Assembly: GCF_026168755.1 (NCBI RefSeq)
Contig: NZ_JAPFDR010000011.1
Span: forward strand, 1-64,000
Direction of reading: 5' to 3'
DNA: 64,000 nucleotides
From: Clostridium sp.
GTDB lineage: Bacteria > Bacillota > Clostridia > Clostridiales > Clostridiaceae
Part shown: piece by piece, positions 54,159 through 63,690 of the stretch
How the letters are laid out: each line of letters starts with the position of its first letter
How positions within the stretch are numbered: position 1 is the first letter of the stretch
The notes under the pieces: generated by a model
Databases searched by the model: none
Seen by the model: only the letters and a program-made list of their open reading frames with translations
Told to the model about the DNA's origin: nothing
Position numbers and translations under genes: made by a program

Positions 54159-55718
54159 ATGAGAATAGCACTATATGTTAGAGTATCAACAGAGGAACAA
54201 GAAAGTTCTATAATCAATCAGAAAGAATACATTAAGTCTTTATACCCTGATGATGAAATAATAATATATCAAGACTTTGGAATAAGTGGTACTAAAATAG
54301 CTAAAAGAGAAGGATTTATTCAAATGATGAAAGATGCTGGATTAAAGCAACATTTCATTACTAAAAAGAAATTTATTTTTGTTGCTGATGAAAATAAGGA
54401 ACCATTATTTAATAAAATTGTAACTAAATCAGTCACAAGATTTGCTAGGAATACAGATGTTTTGAGTATTTGGAAAGAACTCAATCAGAAAGGGGTTACA
54501 GTATTATTTCAAGATATAAATAAAGATACTGCAAGTCCTGAGGATAGTTTAATATTGAATTTACTTCTAACATTATCACAAGAAGAAAGTAAGAATATTT
54601 CGGAAAGAACCAAGTTTGGTAATATGGCTACTGCAAAGGCAAATAAAATCAGGAATAATAGCTTGTTTGGGTATTGTTACATTAAAGAAACTAATTCATT
54701 AGTAATAAATGAAGATGAAGCTAAAGTGGTTAGAAAGATGTTCGACTTATGTATTAAAGGATATGGCTATGATAGGATATCACAAACATTAACAGAAGAA
54801 GGGATATTAACTGCTAAGGGCAAACCATTTGCCATAAGTACCATTAAGAATATGATTCATAATAAAAAGTATTGTGGTTACAATGTAAGGAATCAATGGG
54901 AAAGTAGAAATTTGTTTTCAGAAAATCATTCACATTGTAGAACCAAAAAAGAAAATTGGATTATTAAAAAGAATGATAGGATAGAACCTATAATAAGTGA
55001 AGAGATATGGAATCAAGCTATGGCAGAGGTTAATAGAAGGTTGTTACATGGGAATAGTGGTAAACATATTGATAGAAGAGATACCAGCGATAAACTTATT
55101 TGTAATTGTTGTGGTAAGAATTTTTATATATGCCATAGTAAAAAGATAGGTAGTGGAATAAATAGTTATCCATATTTTATATGTTCAACTAAGAAGAAGA
55201 ATGGTAAGAGTGTTTGTGATAATGACAATGTACAATTAAGAAAAGTGGATGCTTTTATTGATGACTTATGCAAAAACTATTATAGAAACATAAGGTTAAG
55301 CAATAAGGCTAAATTGTACAAACTACAAGCTGATTTGAAGAGTTTAAAAAATAAGTCAACAATTACTATCAACAATGAAATTGAAGCTATTAGGGTGCAA
55401 AATAGGGAGCAAGAACAACAGTTAAGTAAACTAATTGATAACTTCTTAGAATGTTCTGAGATTATGAAAAAGGTTATTGATAAAAAGATTTATAACTTAG
55501 AAATTAGTATTCAGAATAACAATAATAAAATACTAGAGCTGGAGAGAAGTAAGAACACTATTGATAGTGATAAGTTAGAATTAGAAAAGTCAATCAGGGA
55601 GCTGAAAAAGGAACTTACAAAGCTTGATACAGTAGAATTGACAAGAGAGCAATTGATGGAAAAAATCAGTTGTATCAAAGTTGCTAAGGGTAACAAGTTT
55701 ATAGTAGAGTATTTGTAA
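54159..55718 (+). CDS. Large serine recombinase (integrase)
   Basis: 519 aa. The resolvase domain has catalytic S10 in YVRVSTEEQ, with YQDFGISGTKIAKREGFIQM and SVTRFARNT. A recombinase domain follows (FGYCYIKE...YDRISQTLTEEGI), then a zinc ribbon, ICNCCGKNFYICHSKK with YFICS, and a long coiled coil to the end. This is the integrase of phages and mobile elements that inserts at att sites. Start ATG 54159 follows TGGAGGTTGC. It is the last gene, as expected beside attR. No att core could be read. Confidence 0.9.
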   Translation: MRIALYVRVSTEEQESSIINQKEYIKSLYPDDEIIIYQDFGISGTKIAKREGFIQMMKDAGLKQHFITKKKFIFVADENKEPLFNKIVTKSVTRFARNTDVLSIWKELNQKGVTVLFQDINKDTASPEDSLILNLLLTLSQEESKNISERTKFGNMATAKANKIRNNSLFGYCYIKETNSLVINEDEAKVVRKMFDLCIKGYGYDRISQTLTEEGILTAKGKPFAISTIKNMIHNKKYCGYNVRNQWESRNLFSENHSHCRTKKENWIIKKNDRIEPIISEEIWNQAMAEVNRRLLHGNSGKHIDRRDTSDKLICNCCGKNFYICHSKKIGSGINSYPYFICSTKKKNGKSVCDNDNVQLRKVDAFIDDLCKNYYRNIRLSNKAKLYKLQADLKSLKNKSTITINNEIEAIRVQNREQEQQLSKLIDNFLECSEIMKKVIDKKIYNLEISIQNNNNKILELERSKNTIDSDKLELEKSIRELKKELTKLDTVELTREQLMEKISCIKVAKGNKFIVEYL

Positions 55719-55834
55719 TTTTATGTGTGAAACCTTCAGTTAAAGTTATTCTCAAAGTTAAATTTTTTTGTGGAAAGGTATATGAGGAATGGACATTAAA
55801 AATAATTTAATGACAATAAAGTTATAATTAATAA

Positions 55835-55868
55835 AAATAGCTTAAACACTATGTTTAAGCTATTTTTT
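55835..55868 (+). terminator. Intrinsic terminator
   Basis: AAATAGCTTAAAC / GTTTAAGCTATTT, 13 bp with ACTAT loop and a T tract. It marks the likely right edge of the element or the first chromosomal feature. Confidence 0.85.
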
Positions 55869-55935
55869 ATTAATTATAATAATACTGTTTTAATAGAAAG
55901 TTATAGGAAGATGATAAGTGGATGGGATGATTAAA

Positions 55936-56188
55936 ATGAGTATTCGCATTGCTGAAAATTAATAACTAAGTATAAAAAAATTAAGATAAAGTTATGGTGA
56001 ATTATTTATATATATTATTGAATGTAAGAGGGATAGGAACTAAGCTGTTAATGGAAGAAATTTTTAATTATTATAGGGATAAAAAATAAAGATATTTATG
56101 TTAAGTCTAGTCATAAAAAGCAATGAAATTCATATAAGAAGATATGGAATTTAAAATAACAAAGTTAAGAGGGGAAATGAAAAGTTAA
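55936..56188 (+). pseudogene. Decayed GNAT acetyltransferase
   Basis: ATG 55936 begins MSIRIAEN and stops at once. The core acetyl-CoA loop survives downstream as VRGIGTKLLMEEIFNYYRDK, followed after a frameshift and stop by DIYVKSSHKK, KAMKFI and MEFKITKLRGEMKS, the usual end of GNAT enzymes. Much of the middle is missing, so this is a deleted and frameshifted gene. The stretch 55719-55935 carries only a terminator. Confidence 0.6.
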
Positions 56189-56228
56189 AATTGACCTATT
56201 TTTTCGTTAAGAAAGCACCTTAAAAAGC

Positions 56229-56242
56229 TGTAAACGTTGCGA
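56229..56242 (+). promoter_or_regulatory. Candidate CcpA (cre) site
   Basis: TGTAAACGTTGCGA matches the cre consensus at 12 of 14 positions. It lies 32 bp before the truncated GH30 gene, an expected place for glucose repression of a glycosidase. Confidence 0.45.
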
Positions 56243-56273
56243 TAAAATTCTATATGAAAGGAAGGTAATATTA

Positions 56274-56492
56274 ATGAAAATTTTATCACAAGTAGAAAGT
56301 AGAGAAAATAGTTACTGGAAGAGCAAGGTGCCAGAATTATTTGGACAGGCATCAGAAGATAAACTTATCATTCATGATGCATCAAAACAAGAGATTTTAG
56401 GGTTTGGAGGCTGTTTCAATGAACTTGGTTGGGATGCTTTATCCAAAATCAGCGAAGAAGACAGGGAAAATTTTATGAAGTATAAATGCTAA
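56274..56492 (+). pseudogene. Truncated GH30 glycoside hydrolase (N-terminal fragment)
   Basis: 72 codons. ILGFGGCFNELGWDALSKIS resembles the N-terminus of GH30 glucosylceramidase-like enzymes (full length is about 450 aa). The frame then ends in KYKC. The IS21-like element begins within about 30 bp, and the rest of the gene is not found beyond it. Hence the gene was broken by insertion with deletion. AAGGAAGGTAATATT precedes the ATG. Confidence 0.65.
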
Positions 56493-56558
56493 GATAATAA
56501 TATACAGAATGACTAATATTTTTATGTATAATACTAGGTAAAATTTAACACAGTATTA

Positions 56559-56972
56559 ATGGTGATGAATATGATTTATACAACAAACATTAGTACTGAA
56601 ATAATTTTAAAATCAGTTCAAGATTTATATAAACTTAAAATTTTAATTGAGGTTAATAATTTGGATAAACCTAATTTTAGTGCAATAGCAAGAGAGTTAG
56701 GAGTAGATAGAAGAACAGTAAAAAATTATTATGATGGAAATATTAAGAAAGATAGGAAACCTAAGAAATCAAAAATAGATGATTTCTATGATACCATTTC
56801 GACACTGCTTTCAGCAGAAACTAAGCAAATATTTTATTATAAATCTCATCTTTATAGATATTTGGTTAGAGAAAAGGGGTTAAATTGCTCTAGGAGCGAT
56901 TTCAATTATTATATTTTAAAACATGAAAATTTTGCAGAATACTTTAAGCCAAAGAAAAAAGAAATGCTGTAA
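56559..56972 (+). pseudogene. IstA transposase, N-terminal fragment
   Basis: 137 codons. KPNFSAIARELGVDRRTVKN is the HTH of IS21 transposases. The frame ends at 56972; IstA sequence continues in another frame with KSETPFGKQAQFDWKEDL, the start of the DDE catalytic core. Then a large internal deletion follows. The transposase cannot be functional. Confidence 0.75.
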
Positions 56973-57009
56973 AATCAGAAACTCCATTTGGAAAGCAAGC
57001 ACAGTTTGA

Positions 57010-57975
57010 TTGGAAAGAAGATTTAAAGTTTTCTTTCAGGAACGGATATGTCAGGCTACAGGAATACCACCTATTTTAGTGTTTAAAAAAGAGAAAGAAC
57101 ATCTTTTACCACTACCTAATGATAAAATATGTTCTTACTACAAAAACATAACAATAAATGCGAAAGTCAATTCCAATTCACTATTTCGCTATAAGGGAAA
57201 TTTATATTCAGTCCCTATTGATTTTATTGGTAAAAATATTGTTGTTAAAGTTATTGATAATAACTTATATGTTTATTATGGCCCAAAATTAATAGCTTTA
57301 CATACAATTTCTAATAAAAAAATAAATTATCAAGAAAATCACCATTTAGCAATGGTGGGATTAACCTTTAAAAATTTTAATGCTGCTCATGCCATGGTTA
57401 AAGTAGCTGGCTTTCCGCACCTGAAAGAGTTAAAAGATTTTGACTTTGAGTTCCAACCTAAAATAAATAAGCAACAATTTTTAGATTTTGAAAGTTTACG
57501 ATTTTTAGAAAATAATAGCAGTATTATTTTGATAGGAAATAGCGGCGTGGGTAAAACCCACCTTGCGACCTCCATTGGAATTGCTGCAGCAAAGAAAAGA
57601 GTAAGTACTTATTTTATAAAGTGCCAAGATTTAATAGAACAATTAAAAAAGGCTTATTTAGAAAATAAACTTGATGATAGGATAAAACATTTTAGTAAAT
57701 ATAAACTTCTTATAATTGATGAAATTGGTTATTTACCTATTGGTGAACAGGAAGCAAAAATGTTTTTTCAACTTATAGATAGACGTTATGAAAAGAAAAG
57801 TACAATAGTTACTAGTAATATAAACTTGTCAGACTGGAATCAAATATTTGTAGATAATATGTTGGCTAGTGCTATTTTAGATAGACTTGTCCATCATTCT
57901 ACTATTATTAATATTTTAGGAAACTCCTATAGAACTGCTACGGCATTATCTAAAATAGTAGATAAAAACAACTGA
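57010..57975 (+). pseudogene. IstA C-terminus fused to IstB lacking its N-terminus
   Basis: 321 codons. Residues 1-110 are the IstA C-terminal region (RICQATGIPPILVFKKEKEH, then LPLPNDKI). From about 125 the sequence is IstB: AGFPHLKELKDFDFEFQP, Walker A GNSGVGKTHLA and Walker B LLIIDEIGYLP. About 50 N-terminal residues of IstB are absent, and the two are joined in frame. The ATPase domain looks intact. It is a chance fusion made by deletion. Confidence 0.75.
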
Positions 57976-58183
57976 ACAATTGTACATAAAAATATTGGCA
58001 CAATTGTTCAAAAAAATCTTGACATTAATAACCATGTTAATAGCAAACTATAAAATAAAATATATTAACTAATGGTTAATGAAATGGACTTTAAATTAAC
58101 AATTGTTCAATAGTATAACTACCCAGTGAGTGATAAAATAATAATAACAAAAGCTTTTGCACTATAAATTAAAGGGGTATACT

Positions 58184-59230
58184 ATGAAAATTAATTTAAT
58201 TATAAAAAATAAACGTATAGAACAAAATTTAACTCAAGAACAATTAGCAAGTTATTTGGGTGTATCTACACCAGCAGTGAATAAATGGGAGAAGGGAGTA
58301 TCCTATCCAGATATTACATTACTTTCGCCTTTAGCTAGACTTTTAAAGGTTGATTTAAATACACTTCTATCTTTTAATGAAGAACTTACAGATAGAGAAA
58401 TTAATGAATTTATAAATAATGTTGTTATGTCAATTCAAACTGATGGTTATGAAAGGGGTTTTCAAAAGTGTATGGACAAAATACACGAATATCCTACTTG
58501 TGATAAATTAATTCTTAATCTTGCAATAACACTTTTAGGTAGTTTGTATATGTATAATGTAACTAATAAGGATGTATACGAAGAAAAAATAATTCATTTA
58601 TATGAGCATTGTGCTAATAGTGAAAAAGTAGAAATAAGAAATCAAGCTATTTCATTACTTATAAATAGATATATAGAGCAAAAAGAGTATGAACATGCAC
58701 AAGAATATATTGATATTCTTCCTACTATATCTTATGATAAAATACAATTGCAAGGGAATCTTTATAGGTCAAAGGGAGAATTAAACAAGGCGTCGGAGAT
58801 TTTCGAAGGAAAGCTTTTAAAATCCATGACAGAAATATTTTCCACTTTAATTTCTATGATGGAAATTGCATTGCAAGAAAGCAGGGTAGATGATGCTGAG
58901 AAGCTTGCAAAGATTATTGAAAAAACAAATATATTGTATGAACTTTGGAATTATAATTCTTATGCTGTCTATTTTCAACTTTATACAATTCAAAAAGACC
59001 AAGAAAAACTAATTGAAATATTAGAAAAAATGATTCCATCGTTGAAGAAAGCATGGGATACTTCTAAAACTAGACTTTACAGACATATTAAGAAAAAAGA
59101 TATAAATGAACAAGAGCACAATCAATTCGTTCAAACATTTTTAGAAATGCTAAAAAATGATGTTGATGGAAGTTTAGGTTTTGTAAAAGAAAATCCAAAA
59201 TTTGTTGAAATATTAAATAGATGCAACTAA
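58184..59230 (+). CDS. XRE-family regulator with C-terminal TPR-like helices
   Basis: 348 aa. HTH at 1-60: KNKRIEQNLTQEQLASYLGV, STPAVNKWEKGVSYPDITLL. Residues 80-340 form repeated helical pairs (TPR-like), as in peptide- or ligand-sensing regulators. Start ATG 58184 follows AAAGGGGTA; an in-frame ATG at 58157 lacks a site. A long hairpin (59304-59372) separates it from the GH20 gene. The target is unknown. Confidence 0.85.
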   Translation: MKINLIIKNKRIEQNLTQEQLASYLGVSTPAVNKWEKGVSYPDITLLSPLARLLKVDLNTLLSFNEELTDREINEFINNVVMSIQTDGYERGFQKCMDKIHEYPTCDKLILNLAITLLGSLYMYNVTNKDVYEEKIIHLYEHCANSEKVEIRNQAISLLINRYIEQKEYEHAQEYIDILPTISYDKIQLQGNLYRSKGELNKASEIFEGKLLKSMTEIFSTLISMMEIALQESRVDDAEKLAKIIEKTNILYELWNYNSYAVYFQLYTIQKDQEKLIEILEKMIPSLKKAWDTSKTRLYRHIKKKDINEQEHNQFVQTFLEMLKNDVDGSLGFVKENPKFVEILNRCN

Positions 59231-59303
59231 TTAATTTTTTTGTGAAAATTAGAATAAATTGTTGAATTATAGCAAATAATATGTTAAACTTTTTATAGTG
59301 TGT

Positions 59304-59372
59304 AACCGTAAAGGGCATGAGCTAACTTATCTATTTATTTGGATGAGTTATTTTCTCATGCCCTTTATGGTT
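59304..59372. terminator. Long hairpin between the regulator and the GH20 gene
   Basis: AACCGTAAAGGGCATGAG / CTCATGCCCTTTATGGTT, 18 bp with one mismatch pair, around a 33-nt loop; inner TAACT / AGTTA can extend it. The flank ATTATTTT is weakly T-rich. It may be a terminator or a regulatory hairpin. Confidence 0.6.
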
Positions 59373-59418
59373 ATTATTTTATAAAATTAAATAAAGGTAT
59401 AAAAGGAGGATGCATTTT

Positions 59419-61611
59419 ATGAAAAGAATTTTAGTCAGTGCTTTATCTGCTTTAATGATTTTATCAACATTTACAAATGTAACATATGCTAATGGAAATG
59501 AAGTAGATATAGTTCCTGAGAAGAATGAAAAGTTATCTGTGGTAAAAGAGGGTGAAAATAATTTAGATAATCTGAACTTAACTGGTGAAAAATTATCTAG
59601 CTTAGTATTACCAATTGTTCAATCTTATGAAGTAGCAGAAAATTCTCAAAATTGGACTATGGATGAAACAACTAGGTTTGTTATTCCAAATACTGAAGAG
59701 TATTTAAATAATTCAAGATTAAAAGAAATTGTAGAATTAGTATCAGCTGAATTTTTAGCAAAGCAAATTCCTACAGCAAAGGAAATTAATAAAGTATATG
59801 CTTTAGATTCACAAATAACATCTAAAGATATTGTTATAACTTTGGATAAGGAAAATCAAATCACAGAAAAAAGTAGTAGTGATGAAGCTTATAAAATAGA
59901 AATTAATGAAAGTGGTGTAAAAATAATAGCTGCTTCTGAAAATTCAGCTATGTATGCATTACGTACAATACAACATTTAATGATTACTAACAATAATAAA
60001 TTAGTTTACGGAACAATAGTTGATTATCCTAATGTGGCAGAGCGTCGTGTTCATGTTGATATGGCTAGAAAATATATATCAAAAGATTGGATAATCCAAC
60101 ATATAAGACAACTTTCTTATTTTAAAATGAATACGATTCAACTTCACTTCTCAGAAAATTTAGGATTTAGAATTGAAAGTGATTTTGATCCAGCAATAGT
60201 ATCACAAGATGGATATTTAACAAAGGAAGAAGTAAGAGAGATTTTAGCAGAAGCTAAAAAATACGGGATAAAAGTGATTCCTTCTTTAGATACTCCTGGT
60301 CACGTAGAGCATATATTAAAAGTTCATCCAGAGTTTGGACAAGTAGATAAGAATGGGAATAAGAGTAAAGTTGCATTAGATGTAACAAATCCTGATGCTA
60401 TAACTTATATAAAGGGTCTTTATAAGGAGTATATGGATTTATTTGAAGGATGTACAGATTTTCATATAGGTGGAGATGAATATATGGAATTTGATAGACC
60501 TCCATTTACTACAGAATATAAAGAAGTTTTAGATAATTATGCTAAAGAAAACTTAGGGGCAGAATATACATGGAAAGATACTATGGCTAACTATATTAAT
60601 GATATAGCAGCCTTCGTATATGAAGGAGGATTTAAGCCAAGAATTTGGAATGATGGAATTTATTATGGTGAAAATGATAATACAGAAAATAAACAACAAA
60701 TAAAGATGCACGATTATATTGGTATAGATTTTTGGTCTCAAATGGGATGGAATCCAAGTATTGCAAGACTTAACACATTTATAGAAAAGGGACATAAGGA
60801 TATTTATAATGTGAATGCAAGTTACTTCTATTATGTATTAAGACCAAGTAAGCCAGATGATGGACGTGAACAACATTCTTTTGACTACTTAGATCAAGAT
60901 GTAAGAATATATAATGATTGGACACCAGGACAATTCCAAAGTAATACTATTGATGATAATTCAGAGGTTATAAAGGGAACTTCATTGGCTATATGGTGTG
61001 ATAAACCGGATTTAGTTACTGAAGATGTTATAACAGAAGATATTTCTAAAGAGTTACGTTCTTTAGCATCTAAGGCTTGGAATACATCAAGTAATAAGAT
61101 TGCTGATATTAATGAGTTTAAAGAAAATTATAAAAAGCTTGGAAATGTAGCTGCTTTTGAAAAGGGCACTTCTTTACCAGAAGTTCAACCAGTTAAGGAA
61201 TTAGTTGAATTAAATTATGATGAATTAAATAAATTAATTGAAAAGGCCGAAGGATTAAAGGCTGAAGATTATACTGAAGAAAGCTTTGGAAATTTAAATA
61301 AGGTTTTAGAAGAAGCTAAATCTTTAATAGGTACAGTGGATAGTCAAGAAGAAATTAATAGCATGGTAAACAAATTAAATGATGCTATTAATAATCTTGA
61401 AGGTAAAGGAAATGGAAATAGTAGTGGAAATGTTCCAAATTCGTCAGAAAAACCAGGAACTTCAAATAAACCTGGAAAGGGAGATTCAAATAATAGTGGA
61501 GTATTGCCACAAACAGGAATTGAGTCTGGACCTTGGGGAATAATTGCTATTGCAAGTATAATTTTAGGAGCATTGCTTATATATAGAAGAGGTAACAAAA
61601 CTATAGTATAA
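59419..61611 (+). CDS. Cell-wall-anchored beta-N-acetylhexosaminidase (GH20)
   Basis: 730 aa. Signal peptide 1-24. A GH20 N-terminal domain (60-200) precedes the catalytic barrel with D353-E354 in DFHIGGDEYMEF. Near 615-675 lies a FIVAR-like helical module (DYTEESFGNLNKVLEEAKSL). A Ser/Gly/Pro spacer leads to the sortase motif LPQTG at 696-700, a membrane span and a basic tail. It cleaves terminal GlcNAc/GalNAc from host or wall glycans at the cell surface. Start ATG 59419 follows GGAGGATGCATTTT. Confidence 0.93.
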   Translation: MKRILVSALSALMILSTFTNVTYANGNEVDIVPEKNEKLSVVKEGENNLDNLNLTGEKLSSLVLPIVQSYEVAENSQNWTMDETTRFVIPNTEEYLNNSRLKEIVELVSAEFLAKQIPTAKEINKVYALDSQITSKDIVITLDKENQITEKSSSDEAYKIEINESGVKIIAASENSAMYALRTIQHLMITNNNKLVYGTIVDYPNVAERRVHVDMARKYISKDWIIQHIRQLSYFKMNTIQLHFSENLGFRIESDFDPAIVSQDGYLTKEEVREILAEAKKYGIKVIPSLDTPGHVEHILKVHPEFGQVDKNGNKSKVALDVTNPDAITYIKGLYKEYMDLFEGCTDFHIGGDEYMEFDRPPFTTEYKEVLDNYAKENLGAEYTWKDTMANYINDIAAFVYEGGFKPRIWNDGIYYGENDNTENKQQIKMHDYIGIDFWSQMGWNPSIARLNTFIEKGHKDIYNVNASYFYYVLRPSKPDDGREQHSFDYLDQDVRIYNDWTPGQFQSNTIDDNSEVIKGTSLAIWCDKPDLVTEDVITEDISKELRSLASKAWNTSSNKIADINEFKENYKKLGNVAAFEKGTSLPEVQPVKELVELNYDELNKLIEKAEGLKAEDYTEESFGNLNKVLEEAKSLIGTVDSQEEINSMVNKLNDAINNLEGKGNGNSSGNVPNSSEKPGTSNKPGKGDSNNSGVLPQTGIESGPWGIIAIASIILGALLIYRRGNKTIV

Positions 61612-61622
61612 AAATTTAAGGG

Positions 61623-61673
61623 GGCTGTATCATATTGAAGTTATAAATTCAATATGATACAGCTCTTTTTTTT
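61623..61673 (+). terminator. Intrinsic terminator
   Basis: GGCTGTATCATATTGAA / TTCAATATGATACAGC with a GTTATAAA loop and eight T after the GH20 gene. Confidence 0.9.
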
Positions 61674-61772
61674 ATCCCAAAAGAGCTGTGAACTAATTAT
61701 TTAATGCGACAGCCTTTTTTTAAAAATCTACAATTTACAAAATAGTTTAATCTGTTTCATACAACTTGTACT

Positions 61773-62318
61773 TTAAGCTCTAGGACAAGTTACATTTATA
61801 GGTGTAGCACAGTTTGGAAGTGTAAAATTACCTGTAAATGTTACTGAGCATCGATTAGCTGAAGTTCCTTGGTTAGCATCAACAGTTACAGCTACACAAG
61901 TACAGCTTCTTAATTTTAATTCTAACAATGCACAAGCTTTAATAGCTTCTTCATAACTACATACATTGCAAACTGTTTTTTCTACAGGTACTACACATCC
62001 GCAAGATATCTTTATAGGACAATTACTGATAGTAGAAGCAGTACTGCAGTTTGCACCTACGGCAACAGTTGCATTTGAGATAAATGGAATAGAACCTACA
62101 ACTGTTATATCAAAGGTTCTTGAACAACTTGAGCCTCTAGGGTACTTAGGCTCAATCTTACAAGATAAATTGCTTAAGTCATATAAAATTCTAGGATTTT
62201 TGTCTGCAGCAAGATTAAAGTTACCAGGTAGGTTTGCTGCACAGCAAAAAGGAACCATTCTATCATTAGGCTGTGATGGATGAGTAGCTGAAGTAGTATC
62301 AACAGCAACTAAATCCAT
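61773..62318 (-). CDS. Cysteine-rich hypothetical protein
   Basis: 181 aa from ATG 62318, with about 18 cysteines (near 10%), including CC, CGC, CNVC and CTC pairs, and many short beta-like segments (ATVAVGANCSTAS; SCTCVAVTVDANQG). It has no signal peptide. The high cysteine content is like structural spore-coat or exosporium proteins, but the family is unknown. The frame stays open upstream to a TGA for about 14 more codons without a usual start codon, and no ribosome site precedes ATG 62318, so the true start is uncertain. Confidence 0.6.
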   Translation of the reverse strand: MDLVAVDTTSATHPSQPNDRMVPFCCAANLPGNFNLAADKNPRILYDLSNLSCKIEPKYPRGSSCSRTFDITVVGSIPFISNATVAVGANCSTASTISNCPIKISCGCVVPVEKTVCNVCSYEEAIKACALLELKLRSCTCVAVTVDANQGTSANRCSVTFTGNFTLPNCATPINVTCPRA

Positions 62319-62598
62319 ACATGAATCATTTAATATTTCAAAGTTATTTTCTATAATTAAATCTCATTTTGTTAATTACTTATTTAAACTTTTGTTTATA
62401 GTATATATGAAGGCCTATAAGAAATGTTCTAATAATTTTAATAATATGTAGCCATATCTATAAATATGATTTTATAGTTTTATAGCTATATTCTTATAGT
62501 TTTTAATTGAATTTAAATAGTAATTATACAGAAATATAAATTAAGAACATAATACTTTTAGTAAGAGTATAATATAGAAAACTTATATGGGGGAAACT
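62319..62598. promoter_or_regulatory. AT-rich intergenic region
   Basis: Nothing but AT-rich DNA is seen, with a weak inverted repeat ATATAGCTATAAAACTATAA near 62480. It must carry the promoters of the flanking divergent genes. Confidence 0.3.
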
Positions 62599-62682
62599 AT
62601 GATAAGTAGAGAAGAATATATTACTTTATCGCTAGAATTACATCTTTTTTTGGGACGAATTATGAAAGAACATTCATCATAA
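62599..62682 (+). pseudogene. N-terminal remnant of a DUF2935-like protein
   Basis: 27 codons, MISREEYITLSLELHLFLGR and IMKEHSS. This resembles the opening of DUF2935 proteins (about 270 aa), which begin with LELxLFFxRIxKEHA. GGGGGAAACT precedes the ATG, so expression signals remain, but the frame stops at once. The following 60 bp may hold its far end (EENLDCKTSNF). Probably an internal deletion. Confidence 0.45.
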
Positions 62683-62742
62683 GATAACACGAATGGAAGA
62701 AAATTTAGATTGTAAAACTAGCAATTTTAATGGAGTAAAATA

Positions 62743-63555
62743 ATGGGATATTATATTAAGGTTGAATCAAATGTAAAAATATATGTTGAAGATCTTAATG
62801 AAAAAGCAGATAAAACTATTGTTTTTTTACATGGATGGCCAGGAAGTCATGATTTATTTGAATATCAATATGATTATTTAGTTGATAAAGGCTATAGATG
62901 TATTGGAATAGATCAAAGAGGTTTTGGAACTTCTGATAGACCCGTATGTGGATATGATTATGACACATTAAGTGATGATGTAAAATCAGTAGTAGATACT
63001 TTATGTTTAGATAACTTTGTGTTATTATGGCATTCAACAGGAGGGGCTATAGTAATAAGGTATATGGCAAGACATAAGGGGAAAGGAGTAGATAAGCTAA
63101 TTCTTTGTGGTGCAGCTGCCCCAAGTCTTATTAAGCGCTCATATTTTCCATATGGAATAAGTAGAGAGGCTGTTGAGGAAATAATAGAAGGAACATATAG
63201 TGATAGGCCTAAGATGTTAAGGAATTTTGGAGATATGTTTTTTTATAAAAAAGTTAGTAAACCTTTTATGGAATGGTTTTTCCAATTAGGATTACAAGCA
63301 GCAGGCTGGTCAACAGCTAAAGTTGCCAATACGTGGCTAAATGAAGAATCTTTATTTGATGATATGAAAAAAATAAAAGTCCAGACATTAATTATACATG
63401 GTATTCATGATAGAGTTTGTCTATTTCCTTTAGCAGAAGAGCAGAAAAAATTAATAAAGAACAGTAAATTAGTAAAATTTATGAATAGTGGACATGCGAC
63501 CTTTTATGATGAAAGAGATAAGTTTAATAAGGAGATAACTAACTTTATTGATTAA
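62743..63555 (+). CDS. Alpha/beta hydrolase
   Basis: 270 aa. The oxyanion loop is FLHGWPGSHDLFEYQ, then DQRGFGTSD. The nucleophile elbow reads LLWHSTGGA, with Trp where the first Gly of GxSxG normally stands. The acid is in IHGIHDRVC (D) and the base in NSGHATFYDE (H). Likely an esterase, dehalogenase or epoxide-hydrolase-like enzyme. Start ATG 62743 follows TGGAGTAAAATA. Confidence 0.85.
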   Translation: MGYYIKVESNVKIYVEDLNEKADKTIVFLHGWPGSHDLFEYQYDYLVDKGYRCIGIDQRGFGTSDRPVCGYDYDTLSDDVKSVVDTLCLDNFVLLWHSTGGAIVIRYMARHKGKGVDKLILCGAAAPSLIKRSYFPYGISREAVEEIIEGTYSDRPKMLRNFGDMFFYKKVSKPFMEWFFQLGLQAAGWSTAKVANTWLNEESLFDDMKKIKVQTLIIHGIHDRVCLFPLAEEQKKLIKNSKLVKFMNSGHATFYDERDKFNKEITNFID

Positions 63556-63650
63556 TATATTATTAAAATTATGAAGAAATAAAAAGGTTATTGAAAGTAA
63601 TAGCTTAAAGTATTTATAATGAGTTATATAGAAAGTTATTAGATTAAATA

Positions 63651-63690
63651 TAAAAAGTGTTTTATCCAAAATATGATGAAACACTTTTTA
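63651..63690 (+). terminator. Intrinsic terminator
   Basis: TAAAAAGTGTTT / AAACACTTTTTA with an inner TATC / GATG pairing attempt, T-rich tail. Confidence 0.75.

Larger units (their letters stand above)
56500..58010 (+). mobile_element. Deleted IS21-family insertion sequence
   Basis: AATATTTTTATGTATAAT (56515-56532) is inverted at 57979-57996 (ATTGTACATAAAAATATT), 17 of 18 matching, defining the ends. Inside are an IstA N-terminal fragment and an IstA-C/IstB fusion. At about 1.5 kb it is shorter than intact IS21 members (near 2-2.5 kb), so about a third is lost. The palindrome ACAATTGT repeats near 57976, 58000 and 58099; the first two may be terminal binding repeats. Confidence 0.75.

Noticed and set aside
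41604..55834. Complete prophage
   Set aside because: No portal, capsid, tail, large terminase or lysis genes are present in the interval.
57010..57975. Intact IstB/transposition ATPase gene
   Set aside because: Its first third is IstA C-terminus and the IstB N-terminus is missing; it is a deletion fusion.
61966..62283. Gene on the plus strand opposite the Cys-rich protein
   Set aside because: No ribosome site, and the minus frame is longer and has the regular Cys pattern.
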